Of a stretch of DNA of 5,568 nt, positions 1 through 5,568 are shown piece by piece. Position numbers and translations under genes: made by a program. The stretch lies in NCBI GenBank assembly GCA_018991295.1, contig JAGKSZ010000290.1, forward strand, positions 1-5,568. Reading direction: 5' to 3'. The notes under the pieces were generated by a model that was not told the DNA's origin, ran no database searches, and saw only the letters and a list, made by a program, of their open reading frames with translations. The stretch is from Porphyrobacter sp. GTDB taxonomy: Bacteria; Pseudomonadota; Alphaproteobacteria; Sphingomonadales; Sphingomonadaceae. Each line of letters starts with the position of its first letter. Position 1 is the stretch's first letter.

Positions 1-1
1 C

Positions 2-2800
2 ACCTTTACCAATGCTGCGGGCGGCACGGTGAACGGCGCCGGCTTCAGCTTCCGCACGCTGAACAATGCGGGCACCTGGAACGGGGCCTTCCTTGTGAAT
101 GGTGGCGGCACGATCACCAACACGGGCCTGTGGGCCAATGCCTCGATCAACTCCTCGCTGGTGGCGAACGGGCTGTTCGACAACCTCGGAACCCTGACCG
201 GGCTTGCCGTGATTGTCAGCGGGCCGAATGCGCGCCTGACCAACCGTGCCACCGGCACGATCTCGCTCGATACCGATCAGGCGCTGTTCGTGATGGATGG
301 CGCGCAGGTAAGCAATCTGGGCACGATTTCGGCTCTTGGGTCGGTCACCACGGGCGGGCTCATTACCAATGCGGCAGGGGCCAGCTGGATCGGCAACCTG
401 TCGGTGTCCTCGGGCGCATCGCTGGTCAATGGCGGCACCATCACCGGATCGGTATCGAACGGCGGCAGCTTCAGCTCCACCGGCACCGTCAATGGTTCGC
501 TGTTCAACGCGCAGGGCGGCACCAGCCTGCTGGCCGGGGCGCTGAACGGTGACATCTCCAACAGCGGGACGATCACGCTCACCGGCACTACCACCGGGAT
601 CGGGGTCTTGTCGCAAGGCACCACCGGGGTGTTCAACCTTGCCGGGTTCAACACCAACATCGGCGTACTGGTCGGTGCGGGCAGCATCACGCTGGGCGGG
701 GCAACCCTCACCACCGGACGCGCGGCCACCCAATCGACCTTCAGCGGTGTCATCAGCGGCGCTGGCAGCCTTGTGAAGGCCACCACCGGCACGCTGATCC
801 TGACCGGTGCCAACACCTACACCGGCGGCACCACCATCAGCGGCGGCACGCTGCAGCTGGGCGATGGCGGGACGAGCGGCTCGGTCACCGGGGCGATCGT
901 CAACAATGGCACGCTGATCATCAACCGCAGCGATGCCTTCACCCTTGCCAATCTGGTGAGCGGCAGCGGCATGCTGGTGCAGAACGGCACCGGCACGACC
1001 ACGCTGACGGCGGCAAACACCTACGCGGGCGGAACGCTGGTCCAGCGCGGACGACTGGTGGGCAACACCACCTCGCTGCAAGGCGTGATCCAGGTGAATT
1101 CGGGCGCAGCGCTTGAATTTGCCCAAGGCACCGCTGGCACCTTTGCCGGTTCGCTGATCGGCGCAGGGATCTTCGACAAGACCGGCGCTGGCCTGCTGAC
1201 GCTCACGGGCAACAGCAACGGCTTTACCGGCGGCACCTTCGTGCGCGGCGGCGAACTGCGGGTGAACGGCGGCCTTGCCGGTTCGGTGGTCACCGTCCAG
1301 TCAGGCACGACCCTGTCGGGCACCGGCGTGATCGGCGGGCTGGTTGCGCTCAGCGGCAGCACCATCGCACCGGGCACCAGCCCGGGCACGCTCAGCGTCA
1401 ACGGCAATGTCTCGCTGGCGGCGGGCAGCACGGTGCAGTGGGAAGTCGGCGCCACCGGCGCGATCGACCGCATCCTTGCCACCGGCACTGCCAGCCTCAA
1501 TGGGACGGCGGCCTTCACCAACCTTGGCGGCACCTATGCCTTCAACAGCGAATATGTGCTGCTGCAGGCCGATGGCGGGCGGACCGGGACCTTTGCAGGT
1601 TCGACCGGATTTGCAGGCTTCGGGATCCTTTACCGCCCCGAACTGGTCTACACCGGAACGCAGGTTCGCCTGCGCTTTGCGCCCAACCTGCTGGCCAACA
1701 TCGTCGGCAACACCGCGCTTACGGCCAACCAGCGGTCGGTCGTGAACCGCATCGATGGCGCGGTGACCGCAGGCTACAACCCGCAGCCGCTGTTCAACGT
1801 CTATGCGCTGCCGACGGCGCAGCTCCCGGGCGCCTTCGACCAGCTTTCGGGTGAGGCCTATGCCACGGCGGCAGGGGTCGGGATCGAGCAGGAGCGTCTG
1901 GTGCGTGAGGCGGTTCTCGGCCGGCTCGGCAGCGTCGCGATTGCGGCCCGCAATGCACCGGAAAGCGCCTCGGGCTTCGGCGTCTGGGGCCAGCTCTACG
2001 GCGGCTGGGGTGACGGCGAGAGCGATGGCAATGCCGCCGCCTTCGACGCTGACCGCATGGGCTTTGTCACCGGCCTTGATTACGGCACGGCGAGCGAGAA
2101 TGGCAGCTGGCGGATCGGTGCGTTCGGGATGCAGGTCCAGAGCGATGTGACGATTGCGGCCCGCGGTTCGGCAGTCGAAGTCGAACAGGCCGGCGGCGGT
2201 GCCTATGCCTCGCTCACCTCGGGCGGGTTCGGGGTTTCGCTGGGTGGTTACCTCACCGAGGTCGACCTGCGCGCCTTCCGCAACATCAACCTGCCGGGCT
2301 TCACCGACAGCACCGTGGGCGTCACCGAAGGCACGGCCCGTCAGGCCTTTGCCGAGGTGTCCTACACCATCGAGGCGGGCAAATCGTCGATCCGTCCCTT
2401 CGTGGCGGGCTCGGTGGGCAGCTTCAAGCTAGACGGTCTGACCGAAACTGGCGGAGCGGCTGCGCTGACCATGCGTGACCAGAGCTACAGCACCGGTACG
2501 GTGACCGGCGGGATTGATGCAGCGGTGCCGGTTGGCAAGGTGCTGCGCCTCAACGGTACGCTGGCCGCCCGCCATCAGCTGGGTGACCGCGATCCGCAGG
2601 CAATCCTGGCGCTGGCAGCTGCCCCGCAGCAGGCCTTCGCCATTCAGGGCGCGCAGCTCGACAAGACCGCCCTTGCCGCAAGGCTCGATGCGCAGTTCGA
2701 TCTGGGTGACAGCCTGTCGATCTCGCTCGGCTACACCGGCCTGATCGGCAAGAACCAGACCGACCATGGCGCGCGCGCCACGGTGCAGGTGCGCTTCTAA
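2..2800 (+). CDS. Autotransporter (type Va secretion), 5'-truncated by the window edge
   Basis: The frame is open from the left edge, so the true start and signal peptide lie outside; the GTG at 29 is only an internal valine codon. The visible 932 residues form the C-terminal part of a classical autotransporter. The passenger (about residues 1-560) is rich in Gly, Thr, Ser, Asn and Val and appears cysteine-free, as expected for a beta-helix that crosses the periplasm. It contains three passenger-associated repeats and then a segment of the type APGTSPGTLSVNG that commonly closes such passengers. A linker (about 562-657) contains LPGAFDQLSGE, a conserved pre-barrel pattern. The barrel (about 658-932) begins GFGVWGQLYGGWG and ends VQVRF, with the terminal Phe recognised by the BAM complex. 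Family knowledge: the barrel inserts in the outer membrane and exposes the passenger. No enzymatic domain is visible, so adhesion or a cell-surface role is only a guess. A hairpin terminator follows. Confidence 0.93.
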   Translation, partial: TFTNAAGGTVNGAGFSFRTLNNAGTWNGAFLVNGGGTITNTGLWANASINSSLVANGLFDNLGTLTGLAVIVSGPNARLTNRATGTISLDTDQALFVMDGAQVSNLGTISALGSVTTGGLITNAAGASWIGNLSVSSGASLVNGGTITGSVSNGGSFSSTGTVNGSLFNAQGGTSLLAGALNGDISNSGTITLTGTTTGIGVLSQGTTGVFNLAGFNTNIGVLVGAGSITLGGATLTTGRAATQSTFSGVISGAGSLVKATTGTLILTGANTYTGGTTISGGTLQLGDGGTSGSVTGAIVNNGTLIINRSDAFTLANLVSGSGMLVQNGTGTTTLTAANTYAGGTLVQRGRLVGNTTSLQGVIQVNSGAALEFAQGTAGTFAGSLIGAGIFDKTGAGLLTLTGNSNGFTGGTFVRGGELRVNGGLAGSVVTVQSGTTLSGTGVIGGLVALSGSTIAPGTSPGTLSVNGNVSLAAGSTVQWEVGATGAIDRILATGTASLNGTAAFTNLGGTYAFNSEYVLLQADGGRTGTFAGSTGFAGFGILYRPELVYTGTQVRLRFAPNLLANIVGNTALTANQRSVVNRIDGAVTAGYNPQPLFNVYALPTAQLPGAFDQLSGEAYATAAGVGIEQERLVREAVLGRLGSVAIAARNAPESASGFGVWGQLYGGWGDGESDGNAAAFDADRMGFVTGLDYGTASENGSWRIGAFGMQVQSDVTIAARGSAVEVEQAGGGAYASLTSGGFGVSLGGYLTEVDLRAFRNINLPGFTDSTVGVTEGTARQAFAEVSYTIEAGKSSIRPFVAGSVGSFKLDGLTETGGAAALTMRDQSYSTGTVTGGIDAAVPVGKVLRLNGTLAARHQLGDRDPQAILALAAAPQQAFAIQGAQLDKTALAARLDAQFDLGDSLSISLGYTGLIGKNQTDHGARATVQVRF
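758..871 (+). repeat. Passenger-associated repeat 1 (autotransporter PATR-type)
   Basis: This encodes a unit starting GAGSLVKATTGTLILTGANT, continuing with Tyr-Thr-Gly-Gly-Thr and ending GGTLQLGDGG. The pattern Gly-x-Gly-x-Leu-x-Lys-x-Gly/Thr-x-Gly-x-Leu-x-Leu-x-Gly-x-Asn-x-Tyr-x-Gly-Gly-Thr is characteristic of the passenger-associated transport repeat of autotransporters, thought to support beta-helix folding and secretion. It is the best-preserved of the three copies here. Confidence 0.85.
962..1066 (+). repeat. Passenger-associated repeat 2 (autotransporter PATR-type)
   Basis: This encodes a second copy starting GSGMLVQNGTGTTTLTAANT, followed by Tyr-Ala-Gly-Gly-Thr and ending with a Gly-Arg-Leu strand. 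It keeps the Asn-Thr-Tyr-x-Gly-Gly-Thr turn of copy 1 but the Lys is replaced by Gln. Confidence 0.8.
1160..1270 (+). repeat. Passenger-associated repeat 3 (autotransporter PATR-type)
   Basis: This encodes a third copy starting GAGIFDKTGAGLLTLTGNSN, followed by Gly-Phe-Thr-Gly-Gly-Thr-Phe and ending GGELRVNGG. The lysine and both Gly-Gly turns are kept; the usual Tyr is Phe. It is the last copy before the Ala-Pro-Gly-Thr segment that closes the passenger. Confidence 0.8.
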
Positions 2801-2825
2801 AACCGGGCCGCACTCCTGCGAACAC

Positions 2826-2862
2826 AAGAACCCGCTCTCGCCAGCCGCGAGGGCGGGTTCTT
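2826..2862 (+). terminator. Intrinsic terminator of the autotransporter gene
   Basis: The arms at 2826-2840 (AAGAACCCGCTCTCG) and 2848-2862 (CGAGGGCGGGTTCTT) pair over 15 bases with a single G-T wobble, enclosing a 7-base loop (CCAGCCG). The hairpin starts 25 bases after the autotransporter stop codon. The downstream T-tract is poor, the T residues being part of the arm (GGTTCTTCGC), and the A-rich left arm would let it work in both directions. It separates the autotransporter from the transporter gene. Confidence 0.85.
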
Positions 2863-2909
2863 CGCATTCTGGGCCGCGCTCGGGGGCTTGCCCCGGCGCG
2901 CTTCAGGGT

Positions 2910-2917
2910 GGAGAAGG
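2910..2917 (+). promoter_or_regulatory. Ribosome binding site deciding the start of the VIT-family gene
   Basis: GGAGAAGG lies 8 bases before the ATG at 2926. An in-frame GTG at 2908 overlaps this site and has no Shine-Dalgarno of its own, so the ATG is preferred. No convincing -35/-10 pair was found between the terminator and this site. Confidence 0.7.
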
Positions 2918-2925
2918 CCAGCATC

Positions 2926-3630
2926 ATGACTGCAGCAAACTCCCATCCTGACGATCCGCATTATGTGCACCGCACTGGCTGGCTGCGCGCCGCCGTGCTG
3001 GGCGGCAATGACGGTATCATCTCGGTTGCTTCGCTGATTATCGGCGTTACGGCAGCCACGCCTGAACCGGGTCCGATCCTTGTGGCAGGGGTGGCAGCAC
3101 TGATCGCCGGGGCAATGTCGATGGCGGCGGGGGAATATATCTCCGTGTCCAGCCAGGCGGATTCGGAAAAGGCCGATATCGCCCGCGAACGGGAGGCTTT
3201 GGCGGCGACGCCCGCCGACGAGGAGGCGGAACTTGCCGCGATCTACCGCGCACGGGGCCTGAGCGAGGTGACGGCGGCGGCTGTCGCGCGGGAACTGACT
3301 GCGCTTGATCCGCTGGCTGCCCATGTGCGCGATGAGCTGGGCCTGAGCGAGCACCTTGCCGCCCGGCCGCTTCAGGCGGCGCTGACGTCGGGCCTGACCT
3401 TTAGTGCGGCGGCCGCTGTCCCCTTGCTTGCTGCGTGGCTGGCCCCGGCCGGCGCGATCCTGGTCACGGTCGTGGCCGTATCGGTGCTGGCGCTGGCGGT
3501 GCTTGGCGCCTTGGGGGCAAGGGCGGGGGCCGCCCCGCTGGTGCCCGGAACCTTGCGGGTGGTCGGCTGGGGCATACTCGCCATGGCGACCACCGCTGCG
3601 GTGGGGCGGCTGTTCGGAGTGAGCGTCTGA
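2926..3630 (+). CDS. VIT/CCC1-family iron/manganese transporter
   Basis: The product is a 234-residue inner-membrane protein of the vacuolar iron transporter family (VIT1/CCC1), which moves Fe2+ and Mn2+ out of the cytoplasm, probably in exchange for protons. Hydrophobic segments lie at about 22-44, 50-72, 153-173, 175-197 and 209-227, giving the five membrane helices of the family. Helix 1 carries GGNDGIISVASLIIGV with Asp29. Helix 2 carries GAMSMAAGEYISVSSQ, with Met64, Met66 and Glu70 as likely metal ligands. Between helices 2 and 3 is a charged helical region (about 75-150) rich in Glu, matching the cytosolic metal-binding domain of the family. Length is normal for bacterial members and there is no N-terminal ferritin-like domain. 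The ATG at 2926 is chosen for its Shine-Dalgarno. The family call is firm; whether iron or manganese is the natural substrate cannot be read from sequence. Confidence 0.93.
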   Translation: MTAANSHPDDPHYVHRTGWLRAAVLGGNDGIISVASLIIGVTAATPEPGPILVAGVAALIAGAMSMAAGEYISVSSQADSEKADIAREREALAATPADEEAELAAIYRARGLSEVTAAAVARELTALDPLAAHVRDELGLSEHLAARPLQAALTSGLTFSAAAAVPLLAAWLAPAGAILVTVVAVSVLALAVLGALGARAGAAPLVPGTLRVVGWGILAMATTAAVGRLFGVSV

Positions 3631-3691
3631 CCGGGCAGGGCCATTACCTTTCAGGTGGTACAAACGCCCCGGCCAGACAGGATCAGGCTTC

Positions 3692-3719
3692 TGCCCAGCA
3701 GTGATGGGCATTTGGCCCA
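3692..3719 (+). other. Two mutually exclusive small hairpins after the transporter gene
   Basis: TGCCCA (3692-3697) pairs with TGGGCA (3705-3710) across 7 bases. The same middle arm, TGGGC (3705-3709), can instead pair with GCCCA (3715-3719) across 5 bases. The first hairpin is followed by TTT. It starts 62 bases after the transporter stop and could be a weak terminator, but the stems are short and this may be chance. Confidence 0.3.
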
Positions 3720-3750
3720 ACCGGCCATTGATCGCTCCGCATCCGGCAAG

Positions 3751-3802
3751 TCGCATCCGAACAGCCGAACGCGTGCAAAGTGTTCGCTGAGACAGGATGC
3801 GA
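3751..3802. repeat. 52-nt imperfect hairpin (inverted repeat)
   Basis: The outer arms TCGCATCC (3751-3758) and GGATGCGA (3795-3802) are perfect 8-base complements. Inside them CAG (3762-3764) can pair with CTG (3787-3789). Then CGAACGC (3766-3772) pairs with GTGTTCG (3780-3786) with one G-T wobble, around a 7-base loop GTGCAAA. About 18 pairs form in 52 bases. It has no T-tract, so it is not a typical terminator. It could be an end of a mobile element, a structured RNA or chance. Confidence 0.45.
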
Positions 3803-3955
3803 GTCCACTTTTCCGACCACCCGCAAAGCCCGGAAAACGGCGTTTGAACTGGCATGGGACATCGGACGGATCCCGCTGCAAGGGTCAATTGGGGCAGAGC
3901 AAGGCCTGATCTTCGAGAGTGGAAGCGTCACGCCCGGCGCGCTTGTGCTGGCAGC

Positions 3956-4036
3956 CAGCCCGTTCCCGATCACAAGGATGATGCCGCGCGCGATCCGGCG
4001 CAACTGTGCCGCATTCAACAACCACAGATCCGACAA
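3956..4036 (-). pseudogene. Possible degenerate IS5-family transposase fragment
   Basis: Read on the - strand, the stretch encodes LSDLWLLNAAQLRRI followed directly by ARGIILVIGNGL. From memory of the family, IS5-type transposases often begin SDLFWLTDAQMRRI and, about twenty residues later, have SGIIFVIRNGLRWRDAP. The two blocks occur here in the right order and the same frame, with the intervening segment missing and the homology lost after NGL. Just upstream on the - strand (about 4041-4090) is EALGRSGGRITEVLL, which recalls the GRSRGGxxTK motif found further into such proteins, so the remnant may be scrambled. No start codon at the expected place (TTG rather than ATG), no terminal repeats and no DDE residues were seen. 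The open frame (3683-4117) continues past the similarity without further recognisable motifs. The call rests on two short matches made by eye. Confidence 0.38.
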
Positions 4037-4185
4037 CAGCAGCACCTCCGTGATGCGGCCACCGGATCGACCAAGCGCCTCCGGCGCAGCCGATTTAGCA
4101 GGTTCTGAGCCGCGCAAACCTCAAGATGGCTCACCGCTTGACAAGGTTGGCTTATCCCATGAAGCCGAAGCATACGCCGCTGCAC

Positions 4186-4189
4186 AAGG
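4186..4189 (+). promoter_or_regulatory. Ribosome binding site supporting the GTG start at 4197
   Basis: AAGG lies 7 bases before the GTG at 4197, which is in frame with the regulator. No other in-frame start close to the conserved part of the protein has a site as good. A perfect TTGACA (4138-4143) lies 53 bases before the start, but no -10 hexamer sits at 16-18 bases from it, so a promoter is not called. Confidence 0.5.
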
Positions 4190-4196
4190 TAATTCG

Positions 4197-5105
4197 GTGC
4201 CTCAACCCTTGCGCCCGCTTCCCAACTGGCCCGATGTCCCGCGGGACCGGCTTTCCGTCGATTTTTATCCTGCTGCCGAACCGCTCAAGCCATATGTTAC
4301 GGGATATAACCTTTACGGAGTTTTCGGACCCGAGGCCGGGAAGCGCGAGCTTTATTTTCCGGGCTGGACCACAATCCGCTTTTCCTTTCCGCAGACCCCA
4401 TGGCGGGTTCGCTACGGCCGCGGAGAGCCGGAAACCGTTATGCCGATGGCTGTTTTCGGCCCTTCGGCCACGGACCTCGAAACAGATTCGGTTCTCGCAG
4501 GCATCAGTGTCGGCTTCGTTGTTCTGCCGCTTGGCATGGCGAGGCTGCTGCCGGTTGCGGCAGGTCACCTGGCTGGCAGGCTGACGGCGCTTGAAACCCT
4601 CTGGGGCGATGCCGAGGAGCTGATGGACCGGATTGCGGCTTTACCCGATGCAGCCGCGATCCCTTCGTTGCTTGACGAGATCCTGCTGGCAAGACTTGGG
4701 CCACCACATCGCGATGAGGCCTTGGTGGCGGCCTTGGCGCGGCTGCTCGTTGATCAACATGATATCGATACCGACCTCATCTGCGAGGCGCTTGGATGTT
4801 CGCCCGCGACGCTGCGCCGGCTCTCGCAACGACATTTCGGCTTCGCTCCCAAGCTGTTGCTGCGACGATCACGTTTCCTCAAATCGCTTTTCGCAATCAT
4901 GGGCCAGGAGCAGGGTCGTTGGGGGCAGCTGATCGATCCCAGCTACGCCGACCAGTCGCATTTCATCCGCGAGTGCCACGAATTTCTCAACTGCACGCCA
5001 AGCGAGTTTCTGCGGCGTGAACGGCCAATGACGGTTCTTTCGATGAAGCGCCGAGCCGAGGTTTTGGGATCCCCGCTTGTGGCTTTGCATCATCCGCGAC
5101 GGTGA
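4197..5105 (+). CDS. AraC-family transcriptional regulator (DUF6597-like sensor plus AraC HTH)
   Basis: From the GTG the product has 302 residues, normal for the family. The N-terminal half (about 15-110) contains PLKPYVTGYNLYGVFG and ELYFPGWTTIRFSF, the cupin-like sensor pattern seen in DUF6597-type AraC proteins. The C-terminal part (about 185-275) is the AraC DNA-binding domain with two helix-turn-helices. The first is around LICEALGCSPATLRRLSQRHFG. The second is around PSYADQSHFIRECHEFLNCT and ends in the family's typical TPSEFLRR. A 27-residue tail of unknown role follows. The frame stays open back to 3780, adding 139 residues, but that part has no recognisable domain and overlaps the possible transposase remnant, so it is taken as untranslated. 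Ligand and targets cannot be read from sequence; the exported protein 91 bases downstream is a candidate target. Use of codons such as TTA and TTT suggests a composition less GC-rich than the autotransporter gene. Confidence 0.85.
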   Translation: MPQPLRPLPNWPDVPRDRLSVDFYPAAEPLKPYVTGYNLYGVFGPEAGKRELYFPGWTTIRFSFPQTPWRVRYGRGEPETVMPMAVFGPSATDLETDSVLAGISVGFVVLPLGMARLLPVAAGHLAGRLTALETLWGDAEELMDRIAALPDAAAIPSLLDEILLARLGPPHRDEALVAALARLLVDQHDIDTDLICEALGCSPATLRRLSQRHFGFAPKLLLRRSRFLKSLFAIMGQEQGRWGQLIDPSYADQSHFIRECHEFLNCTPSEFLRRERPMTVLSMKRRAEVLGSPLVALHHPRR

Positions 5106-5159
5106 TTGATTTATCCAATTCGGCGCGCAGCCACCCTGCTACCTCACCCATCGAATGAA

Positions 5160-5178
5160 GCGGCCTGCTCAAGGCCGC
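5160..5178 (+). other. Small hairpin in the leader of the exported-protein gene
   Basis: GCGGCC (5160-5165) and GGCCGC (5173-5178) pair perfectly across TGCTCAA. The hairpin ends 18 bases before the ATG at 5197 and 6 bases before the Shine-Dalgarno-like GGTGAG (5185-5190). It has no T-tract, so it is not a clear terminator of the regulator gene. It may be a leader structure or chance. Confidence 0.35.
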
Positions 5179-5196
5179 CGGTTTGGTGAGAAAAGC

Positions 5197-5568
5197 ATGG
5201 AACGCAAATCCCTTGCAGCCGCCATAGCACTGGGCACAGCCGCCGTAGGCCTTGCTCCGCTTGCTGCGCAGTCGCCCGGCGGGGCCAGCGGCTCCATACC
5301 GGTTGGCGTTTACGAATGCGACTCGCCACAAATGGTTGGCGGGATGGTGATGCCCAATCCTTCGACAGGGCACATGTTCGGCGTTCTCGGGCCGGGCACC
5401 TATCGCGATTTCAATGGCGGGCGCGGCGCGTTTACCTTTGCGGGCGGTATTCTGACCATGACCACCGGACCGCTCAAGGGCGTTCGTTATCGGCGTGAGG
5501 CTGAGCGGCTCTTCTACCCACTCAACGAAAAAGGTGAGCGCGGCGCAATCCGCTGCGTGTTCAACCGT
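5197..5568 (+). CDS. Small exported protein of unknown function, 3'-truncated by the window edge
   Basis: An open frame starts at ATG 5197, preceded by GGTGAG 6 bases upstream, and runs to the right edge without a stop (124 codons visible). The first 25 residues form a signal peptide: MERKS, then an Ala/Leu/Gly-rich core, then LAPLAAQ with probable signal peptidase I cleavage after Ala-Ala, so the product is likely periplasmic or secreted. The mature part contains GVYECDSP near its start and IRCVFN near the edge, so two cysteines could form one disulfide. Between them is a Gly-rich stretch with MVMPNPSTGHMFGVLGPGTY and GAFTFAGGIL, suggesting a small beta-rich domain. I do not recognise the family. 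It follows the AraC regulator on the same strand after 91 bases, which holds a small hairpin but no convincing promoter hexamers. Confidence 0.75.
   Translation, partial: MERKSLAAAIALGTAAVGLAPLAAQSPGGASGSIPVGVYECDSPQMVGGMVMPNPSTGHMFGVLGPGTYRDFNGGRGAFTFAGGILTMTTGPLKGVRYRREAERLFYPLNEKGERGAIRCVFNR

Larger units (their letters stand above)
3631..4196. other. 566-base region without an intact gene
   Basis: No open frame here shows a protein family from end to end. The region holds two overlapping small hairpins (3692-3719), a larger 52-nt imperfect hairpin (3751-3802), a - strand stretch resembling a decayed IS5-type transposase (within about 3956-4090) and the ribosome binding site of the downstream regulator. 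By eye its composition is less GC-rich than the autotransporter gene. It looks like a former insertion site between the transporter and regulator genes. Confidence 0.55.

Noticed and set aside
29..31. GTG at 29 as the start of the autotransporter
   Set aside because: The frame is open to the left edge with the same repetitive passenger character, and no signal peptide follows the GTG.
277..816. - strand open frame (179 codons) inside the autotransporter
   Set aside because: Same antisense-shadow character, with Pro/Val/Leu-rich sequence and no start signal.
1021..1533. - strand open frame (170 codons) inside the autotransporter
   Set aside because: Its Pro/Val/Ala-rich low-complexity translation is the expected antisense shadow of the Gly/Thr-rich passenger coding sequence.
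2881..2895. CGGGG...CCCCG small palindrome before the transporter gene
   Set aside because: Five pairs in a very GC-rich stretch, as expected by chance, with no T-tract or operator resemblance.
3751..3802. Integron attC site
   Set aside because: The hairpin lacks the RYYYAAC and GTTRRRY core sites and no gene cassette array or integrase is present.
2797..3888. Long - strand open frame (363 codons) antisense to the transporter gene
   Set aside because: It is mostly the mirror of the high-GC transporter gene, rich in Arg, Gly and Gln with no recognisable domain, and the + strand protein is a clear VIT-family member.
5316..5498. + strand open frame of 60 codons within the exported-protein gene
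   Set aside because: It is in another frame of a gene with a clear signal peptide and ribosome binding site, and its translation is Arg-rich shadow sequence.

Overview
The window looks like a piece of a high-GC alphaproteobacterial chromosome, most likely from the Sphingomonadales (Erythrobacter or Sphingomonas-like). This is an inference from the GC-rich third codon positions, the style of the large autotransporter and the DUF6597-like AraC regulator. No rRNA or other taxonomic marker is present, so the placement is tentative.

Layout, all genes on the + strand. (1) Positions 2-2800 hold the 3' part of a large type V autotransporter gene. It has a Gly/Thr/Ser/Asn-rich beta-helical passenger with three passenger-associated repeats, a linker, and a complete C-terminal beta-barrel ending in Phe. 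A strong 15-bp hairpin terminator (2826-2862) follows. (2) Positions 2926-3630 encode a 234-residue VIT/CCC1-family Fe2+/Mn2+ transporter with its own Shine-Dalgarno. (3) Positions 3631-4196 have no convincing intact gene. They hold a 52-nt imperfect hairpin, a pair of mutually exclusive small hairpins, and on the - strand a decayed stretch resembling an IS5-family transposase. (4) Positions 4197-5105 encode an AraC-family regulator of about 302 residues; the reading frame is open upstream to 3780, but that extension is probably not translated. (5) From 5197 to the right edge is the first 124 codons of a small exported protein with a signal peptide and two cysteines.

The genes do not form one obvious operon. 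The autotransporter is closed off by its terminator, and the transporter is separated from the regulator by 566 bases of decayed DNA. Only the regulator and the exported protein are close (91 bases apart), so a regulator-target link is possible but not shown. I see no CRISPR array, tRNA, rRNA or clear new defence or mobile system. The least explained part is 3640-4196.
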